From: Argonema galeatum A003/A1
GTDB taxonomy: Bacteria > Cyanobacteriota > Cyanobacteriia > Cyanobacteriales > Aerosakkonemataceae
Assembly: GCF_023333595.1 (NCBI RefSeq)
Contig: NZ_JAIQZM010000015.1
Location: forward strand, 14,088-77,345
DNA: 63,258 nt
Direction: 5' to 3'
Shown here: one piece after another, positions 45,381-53,900 of the stretch
How positions within the stretch are numbered: position 1 is the stretch's first letter
How the letters are laid out: each line of letters starts with the position of its first letter
Position numbers and translations under genes: made by a program
The notes under the pieces: generated by a model
What the model was told of the DNA's origin: nothing
The model's input: the letters and a program-made list of their open reading frames with translations, nothing else
Database searches by the model: none

Positions 45381-46127
45381 TCAAGATCTGAGTTTATTTA
45401 CCTGCACCAACTTAGAGTGGGCTAATTTTTGTTGGTGGTGCGATCGCCGACTCGCTCCCAAAGCAGCCAATCCTAACAATCCTATTACAAAAGATGGTTC
45501 GGGAACCGATCGAGGTTGGGGAACCGATGGAGGTTCGGGAAGCGCCCTTGAAATAGCGCCCACAGCATCTATATCTGCCCCTAGAAACTGGTCAAATTTT
45601 CCCAGCCAAGTGGTTTCGTTTCCTTGGTTAGGATCGTCGGTCAAACGGACGTAGGAAAATAAATCTTGTCGTCCCCACCCAAAGGCATCTATATCGATAC
45701 CGCTAGTGCTTCCAGAAGCCTTACCCAAACTGTGCCATCCCAAGCCGTCTTTACTGATTTCGACAAATGTGTTTTCTACATCGAAACCTGTTTCAAAAAT
45801 CCATAAATCTGGGGTATTGTTGCCACTTCCAGTTAAGATATTATTGGTGAACTGTAAAGTTAAACTACCTCCAACTCCCAAAGATACATTGCAAGATAAA
45901 GAAAGGAATTCGCAATCTGGTATTCCTAAAGCGTTTGAGGTATTTCTAGCAATTTCTATGGGACTCCCATGCTTAATAACAGGGTTATAAGATACTACTT
46001 TATCGGTAAAAGAAATTGCTCCGTCTGGAAATTCTACACCGCCAAAGGTAGCAGCTTTAGCGCTATTGGCTGCTTGTAGGATGAGAACTGCTGCTCCGGC
46101 TATGCCTATGAATGTTTTTTGCCACAT
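45381..46127 (-). CDS. PEP-CTERM sorting-signal protein
   Basis: A 248-residue secreted protein. A signal peptide (about residues 1-25, ending SAKA) precedes a beta-rich domain with two likely disulphide Cys (IPDCEFLSLSCNV) and acidic loops. The C-terminus is a PEP-CTERM signal: VPEPSFVIGLLGLAALGASRR, though followed by about 25 extra residues, longer than usual. Such proteins are cleaved by exosortase and placed in the exopolysaccharide matrix. The central domain resembles proteins that end up with discoidin-like FETGFDVENTFVEISKDG segments. The function is unknown. It stands alone on the minus strand, 89 bases from the end of the GNAT gene. Confidence 0.88.
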   Translation of the reverse strand: MWQKTFIGIAGAAVLILQAANSAKAATFGGVEFPDGAISFTDKVVSYNPVIKHGSPIEIARNTSNALGIPDCEFLSLSCNVSLGVGGSLTLQFTNNILTGSGNNTPDLWIFETGFDVENTFVEISKDGLGWHSLGKASGSTSGIDIDAFGWGRQDLFSYVRLTDDPNQGNETTWLGKFDQFLGADIDAVGAISRALPEPPSVPQPRSVPEPSFVIGLLGLAALGASRRSHHQQKLAHSKLVQVNKLRS

Positions 46128-46216
46128 GATATGACCCTGGGGTTCAAAAGAAAGTTGTTGGTCAGTTGAACGCTATCACTCAGATGGGATTAAGAAAGGA
46201 GGGATTATCTGGTATT

Positions 46217-47221
46217 TTACACCAAAAGCGGTTGTTTGAATACTGGCATCCCATCGGGCGATCGCACAATTTTCCCGTCCTTACCCCGTTCCACTTGGCA
46301 GAAAACGCAGTTTCCCTCAGCATCTCGCTTCAGGCGAAGTCCTCCTTCCACTAATTCATAAGCTGGTGGATGGAACTGCACAATGCCTTGGTGTTCCATA
46401 ATTCGATCGCTTTCATCCCGCAATACGGGACAAACTACTAATTCGCCGCTAGCATCGAATACCCAATTATTTTCCTTCGGATCGCGCAATGGTGTGGGGT
46501 AAATTGGCAAATTGTCGGCGGTGAGAATTAATTCGCCTTTTTCATCCCGTAAAGGCATTAAAAATATTGGTTCGCCATTAGGTTTGCGGACGAGTTCGTT
46601 GGTGTGGGGGTCACGCAAAGGAATGGCGCTGGGTGCGGGTGGGGTGACTTCCGGTAATTCTGGATGGGGGGGATGCAAGCTGGGTAATTCCGCATCTTTG
46701 GCGATATCGTAATGGCGGGTATATTGCACTGCTGCTTTCTGGAAACCGAGGCGTTCTAGTAAGGATTGAATCCCGGTTTGTTCGGCAGAAATTAGCACGT
46801 CGATATCGGTAACTTGCAGAGATTCTGCTTTTTGAATACCTGCTTCAATTAATTGTTTAATTGCTTCTGGATGTCGGTGTTTCGGTTGCACGTAAAGTCC
46901 CAAAACAGAACCAACCCGGCGCGGTTGAAAGGGATTTTCTCGTTCTTGGTGTTGGCGCAATTCTTCCGGTAAAGTTGCTGGTGGGTTTTCGTCGTAGGTG
47001 TAGGCGAAGAAAAAGCCGACGATGGATTTATTGTTATCTTCTAATACCCAACAGAAGGAGAGAGGTTTGGTTAATTGATAGGCGACATATTGCTCAAAAT
47101 CATATTTGGGTTTGAGAATCATGGAAGGGTCGGCGGATTCTCTTTCTTGTGAGAAGGCGGACATGAGGGGTGCGATCGCTTTGGCATCTTCTGGGGTGGC
47201 GAGGCGATGGGTGTATGGCAT
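46217..47221 (-). CDS. GNAT acetyltransferase with LRD-repeat tail
   Basis: A protein of about 334 residues from ATG 47221 (MPYTHRLATPEDAKAIAPLM), the natural start of a GNAT fold; the frame itself opens at 47254. The N-terminal GNAT domain (1-155) shows SIVGFFFAYTYD, LGLYVQPKHRHPEAIKQL (the acetyl-CoA loop, with RHP instead of the usual RGxGxG/A) and SLLERLGFQKAAVQYTR. The tail (about 175-330) is built from four to five 25-residue units each carrying PLRD or VLRD, such as IPLRDPHTNELV and MPLRDEKGELI. These read like paired beta strands and I do not recognise them. The acceptor substrate is unknown. Confidence 0.8.
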   Translation of the reverse strand: MPYTHRLATPEDAKAIAPLMSAFSQERESADPSMILKPKYDFEQYVAYQLTKPLSFCWVLEDNNKSIVGFFFAYTYDENPPATLPEELRQHQERENPFQPRRVGSVLGLYVQPKHRHPEAIKQLIEAGIQKAESLQVTDIDVLISAEQTGIQSLLERLGFQKAAVQYTRHYDIAKDAELPSLHPPHPELPEVTPPAPSAIPLRDPHTNELVRKPNGEPIFLMPLRDEKGELILTADNLPIYPTPLRDPKENNWVFDASGELVVCPVLRDESDRIMEHQGIVQFHPPAYELVEGGLRLKRDAEGNCVFCQVERGKDGKIVRSPDGMPVFKQPLLV

Positions 47222-47619
47222 GGTTGGAGATTTGGAGAAAAATGAAGCTTTCATAGTGTTTTTTCCTTTGGAAAGATGAGGTTTAATGATGTGAATCGTA
47301 TTTCGATTAATTTCAGGTAGGCGATAATAATGCTACGCATCGCTGGCGCGAACTCACTTTTTATCGATCGCTTGCCACTGCATTTGGCAGAAAATGGCAA
47401 AATCTGCCATAATGGGAGTGAAATACATCAGGTTTGGATTCTGGAACTGCAACGCCGATGAGCGATATGCCTCCGGCACGCTAGCGCGATCGCGATTGGT
47501 CAGAAATTCGTCAAACAGTGCGTCAGAGAATTGCGAAACGTCAAGAGTTGAGCTAGGGGTAATGAGCGAAGTTAATTAACCCGTAATTTCCCCACGTTTG
47601 GAAGGAAAAGGAGAATTGA
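47222..47619. other. Gap without a convincing gene
   Basis: Nearly 400 bases between two divergent genes. A 61-codon plus frame (47394-47579) crosses dispersed repeat material (CCTCCGGCACGCTAGCGCGA) and looks random. The stretch probably contains the promoters of the GNAT gene and of the small frame that follows. Confidence 0.45.
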
Positions 47620-47763
47620 ATGAACGTCGAACAAACCATTACTATTGAAAACATAAGAAACATTTCAGGAGAAGATTTTTTGAGCTTGTTAAGACAAATA
47701 GGGATATTTGGAAATGCGATCGCACATCTTCACTGCTTTATTTTCCCTGTTGATTCAATTTGA
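47620..47763 (+). CDS. Small ORF (47 residues) with strong ribosome site
   Basis: ATG at 47620 is preceded by GGAAAAGGAG with seven bases of spacing, one of the best ribosome sites in the window. The product starts MNVEQTITIENIRNISGED and ends in a hydrophobic HLHCFIFPVDSI. A HIP1-like GCGATCGC lies inside it. No family is recognised. It may be a short protein or the intact start of a gene whose remainder was lost. Confidence 0.4.
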   Translation: MNVEQTITIENIRNISGEDFLSLLRQIGIFGNAIAHLHCFIFPVDSI

Positions 47764-47886
47764 GCTTGTAAACTACATTATCTCACTTAAGTCTTAATGT
47801 CAAGTGATAAGGCAATATTCCTGTCAAGTGCCTCAAAAGCTTAGTATTACCTGGGAAAAACCTAATTTGGCCGCTACTCACTAAAG

Positions 47887-48171
47887 TTACAAAATGTAAA
47901 CTGCGATCGGCTGGCGGGAAGTGAGGGAAAGGAGAGAAGTAGGCGGGCGGTGTGCGATCGCATTCTCTTGACCAATTCTTAAGTATTTGCTGTGATGGTT
48001 GGGGTTGCCGTAGAGGTATTGGGTTGTGCCATTTTCATCGGTACGAGCATCCCGACGGTTCATGCTGTCGTAGGTGTAGGTGATAGTTTGACCTTGAAAC
48101 CATGCCGGAGGTGAGTGCAAGGCTAGGAAATCAAGCTCAGAGTTGATGATAGTAATAGCTGAGGAATTCAT
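47887..48171 (-). pseudogene. Rhs/YD-repeat remnant
   Basis: A 94-codon frame whose middle, ITYTYDSMNRR followed by DENGTTQYLYGNP, is a clear Rhs (YD) repeat motif. Full Rhs proteins have hundreds of such residues, so this is a fragment. The ends (MNSSAITIINSELDF and the last 30 residues) do not match Rhs. The piece is probably what is left of an Rhs-type toxin or wall-associated protein gene. Its start lies 15 bases from the stop of the xisI gene on the same strand, so it may be co-transcribed with it. Confidence 0.6.
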
Positions 48172-48185
48172 GGTAATTTCTGTTG

Positions 48186-48521
48186 TTAATTAAGGGCAAA
48201 TTCTGTGAATTTTCGAGCATTTGGATCGTGAAAACCAAGGATAATTGATTGTTTGGGTATTCCTAACTGAATCAGTTGATTGGCAACCCCTACCTCCGTG
48301 CCGTCATGCTGAATCCAAATTTTATCGCCCTTGATATCAATATGAATCAAGCAACTAAATACGCGGCGATCGCCCTCCCAGCCAATTGTTGCCAACTGAT
48401 AATGATCGTTTTGGGTATCGGCGATCGTAAATTGCTCTATGTCTCCATAGGAAGGCTTATACTTATTGTGTTCTGCAAGTACCTGCTGAACCAATTGGCG
48501 ATATTGTTCTAGTTGTTCCAT
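48186..48521 (-). CDS. xisI: XisI family protein (pair 1)
   Basis: A 111-residue protein of the XisI family: DHYQLATIGWEGDRRVFSCLIHIDIKGDKIWIQ, in three pieces, and the ending LGFHDPNARKFTEFALN are typical. In Anabaena PCC 7120, XisI together with XisH is needed for cell-type-specific excision of the fdxN element by the XisF recombinase. Most copies in other cyanobacteria have no known element nearby. Its start overlaps the end of xisH by 13 bases, so the two are translated together. Confidence 0.92.
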   Translation of the reverse strand: MEQLEQYRQLVQQVLAEHNKYKPSYGDIEQFTIADTQNDHYQLATIGWEGDRRVFSCLIHIDIKGDKIWIQHDGTEVGVANQLIQLGIPKQSIILGFHDPNARKFTEFALN

Positions 48522-48925
48522 TGTACAATTACCTCTTGTTCGGGATCGAAAACGAGTACCTTAACATGGTATTCAGAAATACTCAACTGTGCTAATTCTC
48601 CAAAGAAAAAGTTACGATACACTTTGACTGGGACTGCTAAAAAAAGAACTCGATTTGGATCTTTGACTTTTAATGCAACTCGATAGTTCAGAAACTGTCC
48701 TAAAGCATGATGAAATTCTGATGTTGTAGAAGGAGATAAAAAACTTTTGATTTCAACAGCAATCTGGATGTTGTCTTTCTGGGCAGCAATCAACTGCTCT
48801 GCACCTAAATCAATTTCCAGCCGACCGGAAGACAATTCTAGCACCAGTGGGTCATGGGTAATCAGCCAACCCTCTTTTTGCAGGGCTACCTTGACTGTAT
48901 TGTGATAAACATCCTTGGCAGACAT
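48509..48925 (-). CDS. xisH: XisH family protein (pair 1)
   Basis: A 138-residue XisH protein. MSAKDVYHNTVKVALQKEGW and the EFHHALGQFLNYRVAL segment define the family. The order Glu/Asp in LEIDLGAE followed by VEIKSF (E-x-K) is the layout of a PD-(D/E)XK nuclease core, so a DNA-cutting activity is conceivable but not demonstrated. XisH acts with XisI in excision of the Anabaena fdxN element. Here it is transcribed away from a second xisH-xisI pair across a 344-base gap. Confidence 0.92.
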   Translation of the reverse strand: MSAKDVYHNTVKVALQKEGWLITHDPLVLELSSGRLEIDLGAEQLIAAQKDNIQIAVEIKSFLSPSTTSEFHHALGQFLNYRVALKVKDPNRVLFLAVPVKVYRNFFFGELAQLSISEYHVKVLVFDPEQEVIVQWNN

Positions 48926-49011
48926 AAGGCGATCGAGTTCAGTGGGGTTGACTAATCTTTATTAACAATTATACAATCCATCTATGATATAACCCACAAT
49001 TGAACTTGGGG

Positions 49012-49113
49012 AATGCTTCGCCCTAGCCCCCGCGATCAGAGCAAAACTCAGACCAAAACTTGCGATCGCCAAACAGTTTTTCCAACCTTAACGCGGGGGC
49101 AGGGCGAAGCATT
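49012..49113. repeat. MITE-like inverted repeat between the two xisH genes
   Basis: AATGCTTCGCCCTAGCCCC-CGCG (49012-49034) and its inverse (49092-49113) differ by a single extra base. They enclose 57 bases with a HIP1 site and no gene. The element lies in the 344-base divergent gap, which must also hold both xisH promoters. Confidence 0.75.
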
Positions 49114-49269
49114 GGCCGATATATATTTTGGGTATGATTTCAATATTGTCCTAGCTTTGAGCTATAATTTGATCGAAAGGCTACGCTTTTAACTTGTCGA
49201 AGGTTACTTACTAAGTTATAATTCTAAGAATAGATACTTTTTGTATCTAGTAAAAATCCATTTTTAATC

Positions 49270-49689
49270 ATGTCAGCCAAAGATATCTTTCACAACACGG
49301 TACGTTCAGCTTTGGAGAAAGATGGATGGACAATTACCCGCGATCCTCTGTTTTTAAAAGTAACTCTGCAAGTGAAAATTCAGATAGATTTGGGAGCGGA
49401 AAAGTTGCTCTCGGCTGAAAGGGGTACTCAAAAGATAGCAGTGGAGGTAAAAAGTTTTGTTGGCTTATCAGCGTTGTCGGAATTCCATACGGCTGTTGGT
49501 CAGTTTCTTAACTATCGGGTAGCATTGGAGAAAATGGAATCAGAACGAGTGCTGTATTTGGCTGTACCAAAAGATATTTATCAAGATTTTTTTACAGACT
49601 TGTTTGTTCAAGCGGTGTTGGAACGATATCAAATAAAGGTGTTGGTTTTTCATGTACAGAAACAGGAGATAACTTTATGGAAAGATTAA
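49270..49689 (+). CDS. xisH: XisH family protein (pair 2)
   Basis: A 139-residue paralogue of the divergent xisH: MSAKDIFHNTVRSALEKDGW, IQIDLGAEKLLSAE, AVEVKSFVG and SEFHTAVGQFLNYRVALE. The same acidic and E-x-K residues are kept, so both copies look intact. The two XisH proteins are clearly related but well diverged, so the inverted arrangement is an old duplication or two separate gains. Its end overlaps xisI by 13 bases. Confidence 0.92.
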   Translation: MSAKDIFHNTVRSALEKDGWTITRDPLFLKVTLQVKIQIDLGAEKLLSAERGTQKIAVEVKSFVGLSALSEFHTAVGQFLNYRVALEKMESERVLYLAVPKDIYQDFFTDLFVQAVLERYQIKVLVFHVQKQEITLWKD

Positions 49690-50009
49690 ATTATCGTGAG
49701 TTAGTTCAGAAAATCATACATCAACACGCCAGCGAGCAGTCAGAGGAAGATGTAGAAACCACTGAAATTGTTTTTGATACAGAGCGCGATCGCTATTTGT
49801 TGTTATATGTGGGATGGCGTGATGAAGAACGAATGTATGGATGTCCGATTCATATCGATATCAAAGATGAAAAGATTTGGATTCAGCGAGATTTTACGGA
49901 AGAAGGATTGGCGGTGCAGTTGGTGGAATTAGGCGTACCGAAAACGGATATTGTCTTAGGATTTCGAGCGCCTTATGTTAGGAAATTTACTGAATTTGCA
50001 ATGGCTTAA
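49677..50009 (+). CDS. xisI: XisI family protein (pair 2)
   Basis: A 110-residue XisI paralogue with MERLNYRELVQKIIHQHA, DRYLLLYVGWRDEERMYGC, HIDIKDEKIWIQRDFTEEG and the family ending LGFRAPYVRKFTEFAMA. The 13-base overlap with xisH is identical in length to that of the first pair, which supports strict coupling of the two products. A HIP1-bounded repeat starts 20 bases after its stop. Confidence 0.92.
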   Translation: MERLNYRELVQKIIHQHASEQSEEDVETTEIVFDTERDRYLLLYVGWRDEERMYGCPIHIDIKDEKIWIQRDFTEEGLAVQLVELGVPKTDIVLGFRAPYVRKFTEFAMA

Positions 50010-50028
50010 ATTTTGAATTACTAACGGG

Positions 50029-50157
50029 CAATCGCACTCTGTTTAACTTACAGAAAGAGAGGGGGCGATCGCCTAAGTTTTGTGACCATTCGATCGCCCT
50101 GATGTCATCCACGCGATCGCACTCCGTTTAACTTACAGAAAGAGAGGGGGCGATCGC
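50029..50157. repeat. Two copies of a HIP1-bounded 44-base repeat
   Basis: Units at 50029-50072 and 50113-50157 share CGCACTC-GTTTAACTTACAG, then AAAGAGAGGGGG, and each is closed by GCGATCGC. Two more copies lie on the other side of the small gene at 50475-50553. The spacing is irregular, so this is not a CRISPR array. Confidence 0.8.
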
Positions 50158-50202
50158 TCCAGCAATATAGTACAATAGAATTATCCAGTTAAAAAAACAT
50201 AA

Positions 50203-50463
50203 ATGACCACTACATCCAAAAACGAACCAACCTTGCTAGATGTAATTGAAAAGTTGGACAATCTATCGACAGATGTGAATAAGCTATCGACAGATGTAGA
50301 TAATCTATCGACAGATGTGGATAAGCTATCGAGGGATTCTGAGAAGTTTAACGATCGCTTTTCTAATTACCAGCAAGCAACTCAGTGGGTGGTGCAACTT
50401 GCTTTCACTTTAATTGCTAGTGCGACTATTACGGTAATTATCACTTCAGTGCTGCGGAAGTAA
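50203..50463 (+). CDS. Small coiled-coil protein with C-terminal membrane anchor
   Basis: An 86-residue protein. Residues about 17-45 are four copies of a heptad, LSTDVDK/N, made by a 21-base DNA repeat. Residues about 60-83 form one transmembrane helix (VVQLAFTLIASATITVIITSV) followed by a basic end. Similar tail-anchored coiled-coil proteins are common in cyanobacteria and of unknown role. HIP1-bounded repeats flank the gene on both sides, which suggests repeat-driven rearrangement. No enzymatic domain is present. Confidence 0.7.
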   Translation: MTTTSKNEPTLLDVIEKLDNLSTDVNKLSTDVDNLSTDVDKLSRDSEKFNDRFSNYQQATQWVVQLAFTLIASATITVIITSVLRK

Positions 50464-50474
50464 TAAATTAAATA

Positions 50475-50553
50475 GGCGATCGCACTCCGTTTAACTTACA
50501 GAAAAAGGCCGATCGCACTCCGTTTAACTTACAGAAACAGAGGGGGCGATCGC
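50475..50553. repeat. Third and fourth copies of the HIP1-bounded repeat
   Basis: Copies at 50475-50510 (shortened; AAAAAGGCC in place of the G-run) and 50510-50553 share the core CGCACTCCGTTTAACTTACAG. The 250 bases after them contain further GCGATCGC octamers and AT-rich DNA with no recognised gene. Confidence 0.75.
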
Positions 50554-50804
50554 GTGGTTTTGGGAAAGGCCGATCGCCCGTTCTTTTTGGCGGGGAATAG
50601 CCAATATGCGATCGTCATAAAACAAGACTCCTTTTTTGAGGTTAAATAGAGCGCGATCGCGCTTTGGGTAAGTTGGAGAATAATCTTGTTCTATTCCTTA
50701 TTTTTAATTTGGTAAAAAAATACAACAATGTCCTAGTTTTCAGGGTTGAATTTTACTTTAAATTTACGATTTGGAAAATTGTAAAAGCTATAGCTACTTC
50801 AACA

Positions 50805-50921
50805 TTAGTTAGATCCTCCAAAAAGATAGTCTCTTAAAGAAAAATGAGCGCCATTTGCGGTTTTCCACTCCTGAAATTCTCTTAGCTGTTCTATATTCAG
50901 AGATAAGTGTTTTATGGACAT
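50805..50921 (-). CDS. 38-residue ORF directly after the giant gene
   Basis: The ATG lies five bases beyond the stop codon of the giant gene on the same strand. The frame encodes MSIKHLSLNIEQLREFQEW, then ANGAHFSLRDYLFGGSN. It is below usual gene-finder size. The place is where a polymorphic toxin's immunity gene is expected, but 38 residues is very short for that role, so it may be an eroded immunity gene, a small antitoxin-like peptide, or chance. No match to a family is known to me. Confidence 0.4.
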   Translation of the reverse strand: MSIKHLSLNIEQLREFQEWKTANGAHFSLRDYLFGGSN

Positions 50922-50926
50922 GGGTT

Positions 50927-53900
50927 TTATGGTATCTCCTCTGGTCGAGCTTTTATAGCTAGTTTCTCCTCGGAGGAGAAAAGTTTACCACTCATGGGAG
51001 ATCTATTGTTTTCACTTATATTGTATTTATATCCTACAACATGCGGTGGTGATACACCATTATGATCCCTGCCTACTAAGTCTACACGCTTAATTATGAG
51101 CCCATTTTTGTTATAAACAGCATAGTTGGTTATTTGGTTCCCATTAGCTTTATAGAGAACTCCGTTCGGAGGTCCATTAGTCGGTAATTTTTTACCAGAA
51201 AACTTTGTTCCATTGTTTATAAGATTCTTCGCTGGGGTACCAACTGTCCAATCAAAAAGTTTATTTGAAAGCAGTAGTTCTTGAGAAGTTAATCCTCCGC
51301 TATAACCTCGTGATGGAGATTTTGGTATTGGAACCTGAACATATAATTCAGGGATTTCTAATGCCTTTGGACTGTTCTTAAGGAGATTAACACCAGTATT
51401 AACACCTCCATATACAACAGCCCCACTAACAAGCCCAGCAATGGTTATACCGTAAGCATGAATGGTAGGTTCTAAAGAATTTGCCCCTTCATTTGCTAGT
51501 ATCTTTCCTGCTGAGTTAATATTCGATTCTATTTCGCTCGAAGATATATTACCCTCAGAGCTATCTTTGGCAAGTTGATCGGCAGCCCACCAAGCGTGTT
51601 GAATAGCTTTGGAGGCTTCAATAAGTGTAGTTATTTTATTCTGTTCGAGATTGTATGCCATATAAGCAAGTCCAAAAGGTGCACTCACCGCTAGAGCAAC
51701 ATCTACAACTCCATTTACTATTGGAATACATTGTGCTAAAGCTATGCCTCCAGCAAACAACGCTCCATCTTTAGCAGCAGTAGTCATAGCAGCAAGGAAT
51801 GCAGGGTCTGTCAATCTTTGCCCAATCTCACCTGGCAAGTATGGTAATGACTTTTGTACAATGAGCCAAAATGCTTCTCTCTGAGTTAAAGGGTGAGATT
51901 CACTCGAACTCGGATAAGTTACTCCGTCAATTGCTGCTGAAACAGTCGAAATATTGGGAAGTTTGGTATTCTCAAACTCTTGCTTTAGTTCTTGATATTT
52001 TTCCAAGTAACGATAAGCTAATTCTTTCTTTGTTTCTTGTGAAAGGTTAGGTACTAATTCAGCCTGCTGTTCAGGTGAAAATTTACCTATGACACTTATT
52101 TGATCCTCTATTGGAAGATAATCTATTACCTCAGCTTGTAACGCAGGATCAAGCCCTTCAAGCCTTTCTGCTACTTCAGCAGGAGATGAATCTAGCTCAA
52201 TAATTTCATCAACGATTATCTCTGCTGAATCAGCAAGCTCTTCTTCAGGACACTGACACGGACAATCACATTCACCACCAGCAACTAAATTATCAACCCA
52301 CTTCTGAATATCATCACCCAATCCATCCAAAATATCCCCTAACCCTTCTAACACTCCCTCTAAACCACCAGTGATAAACTTGCTAACACCAATCCCAACA
52401 GAACTAACGTTTTCTAAAATGTTGGCAATTTTCTCCCCTGGAGATTCAACACCATCATTAAAATCATTCGTCCAAGTTTTCCCTAACGAGACAACGCCTT
52501 TAATGATGTTGCCAATGCCGCCAACCCAATCTCCTGATTGAATTGCTTTAATCCCACCATAAATTAAAGTAGGAGCTTTGGATAGGGACTCTAATACTTT
52601 GTAGCCAAATTTTCCAATGTCACTCAGGCCACTTAATCCACCTTGAACGAAGCCAGAAATACCACTGGTAGCCGCACCAGCAAGTCCACCCATAATTTGC
52701 AGGAAACCCATAATCTTGTCACCCGACAAGAGATTTCGCACCCCATTGAAAGCACCTGAAGCTAAAGACTGGAAGGCTTTTATAGTGCTGAAAACTTTTT
52801 GAGCGACGGCTTGAGTCATGCCCATAACCATTGACTGACCTGCTTTGAGGGCATTACCGATCGCACCGCCGACAAAATTCGCCCCAGCCATTACTGCACT
52901 AAAAATAGCTCCCATCCAGTCGCCATTTATCGCAGCTTGCACAACATTTATCGCGCCACCGATCGCACCCAAAGCCAGACCTATTAAATTAGCACCTGGT
53001 ACAAAAGTCAGAACTGCACCAAGGAGCGAAAAAACAGTTGAGACAATGCCTAAAATCTTATTCCAAAAAGCCTTTTTCCGAGCTTTCCGTTCCGCAACCC
53101 GCTGCTTAATAATCTCATCGAGCATTTTCTTCCCTTGCTCGGCCAAATCGTTAGACATCTCAACCGCTTGTTCAGCATAAGCAATCTTAATCAAAGCCTC
53201 CTGATACAACGGATCGATAATCTGTTTCTCACCCGACAATTGTTCAGATTTCTGCAACTCTTCCAAGAATTGTTGAGACGCACCTTGCAAATCTGATTGA
53301 GCCGTTTGTAATAGCTGATTATCCCACTGTTCCTCTAAATCAATGCGATTAATCTCAGTCTTATACTGGTCAATTTGCCCAATCAAACCGCCCATCGCCT
53401 TGAGCAGATTATCCTGAATTGTAGTCGCTTCTTTCCCTTGCAAAGCTTCGTGAATATCGCCCCGCGCTTCTGCTAATAACGCCTTCACATCATCAGGTAA
53501 ATCCGGTTGCTGAGTTTCCAAATCTTTCAGCGAAGTAAGCAGTCCCGCGAGTTGAGTTTGCAACTGCATCGGATCTTCCGTTGGATCTAACGTTGCTAAC
53601 CCCAACTGTCCCCGCGCCTGATTCAAATTTTGTCGCAAATTATCCTCAGCTTGCAGTTGTTTCAGTTGCTCAATTTTCGCCGTCGTTTCCTTCCGTTGAC
53701 GATCTAATTCCAAGCGATCGCGCTCTTGTCGCTCTTTCACCGCTTCATCAATATTAGCCTGACGATTTTGGGCAATTTCTTGCTCTAATTGCGCCTGTGC
53801 CAAATTGAGTTTTTCCAGTGTAACTAACTGGATAAAAGTTTGCTCCGTTTGTTCGCGAATCCGGGTAATCCCATCCAAACTAGCTTGGGCGATCGCTAAT

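Noticed and set aside
50029..50553. Possible CRISPR array
   Set aside because: Only four copies, irregular spacing, a gene between them and no cas genes; each copy is bounded by HIP1 octamers.
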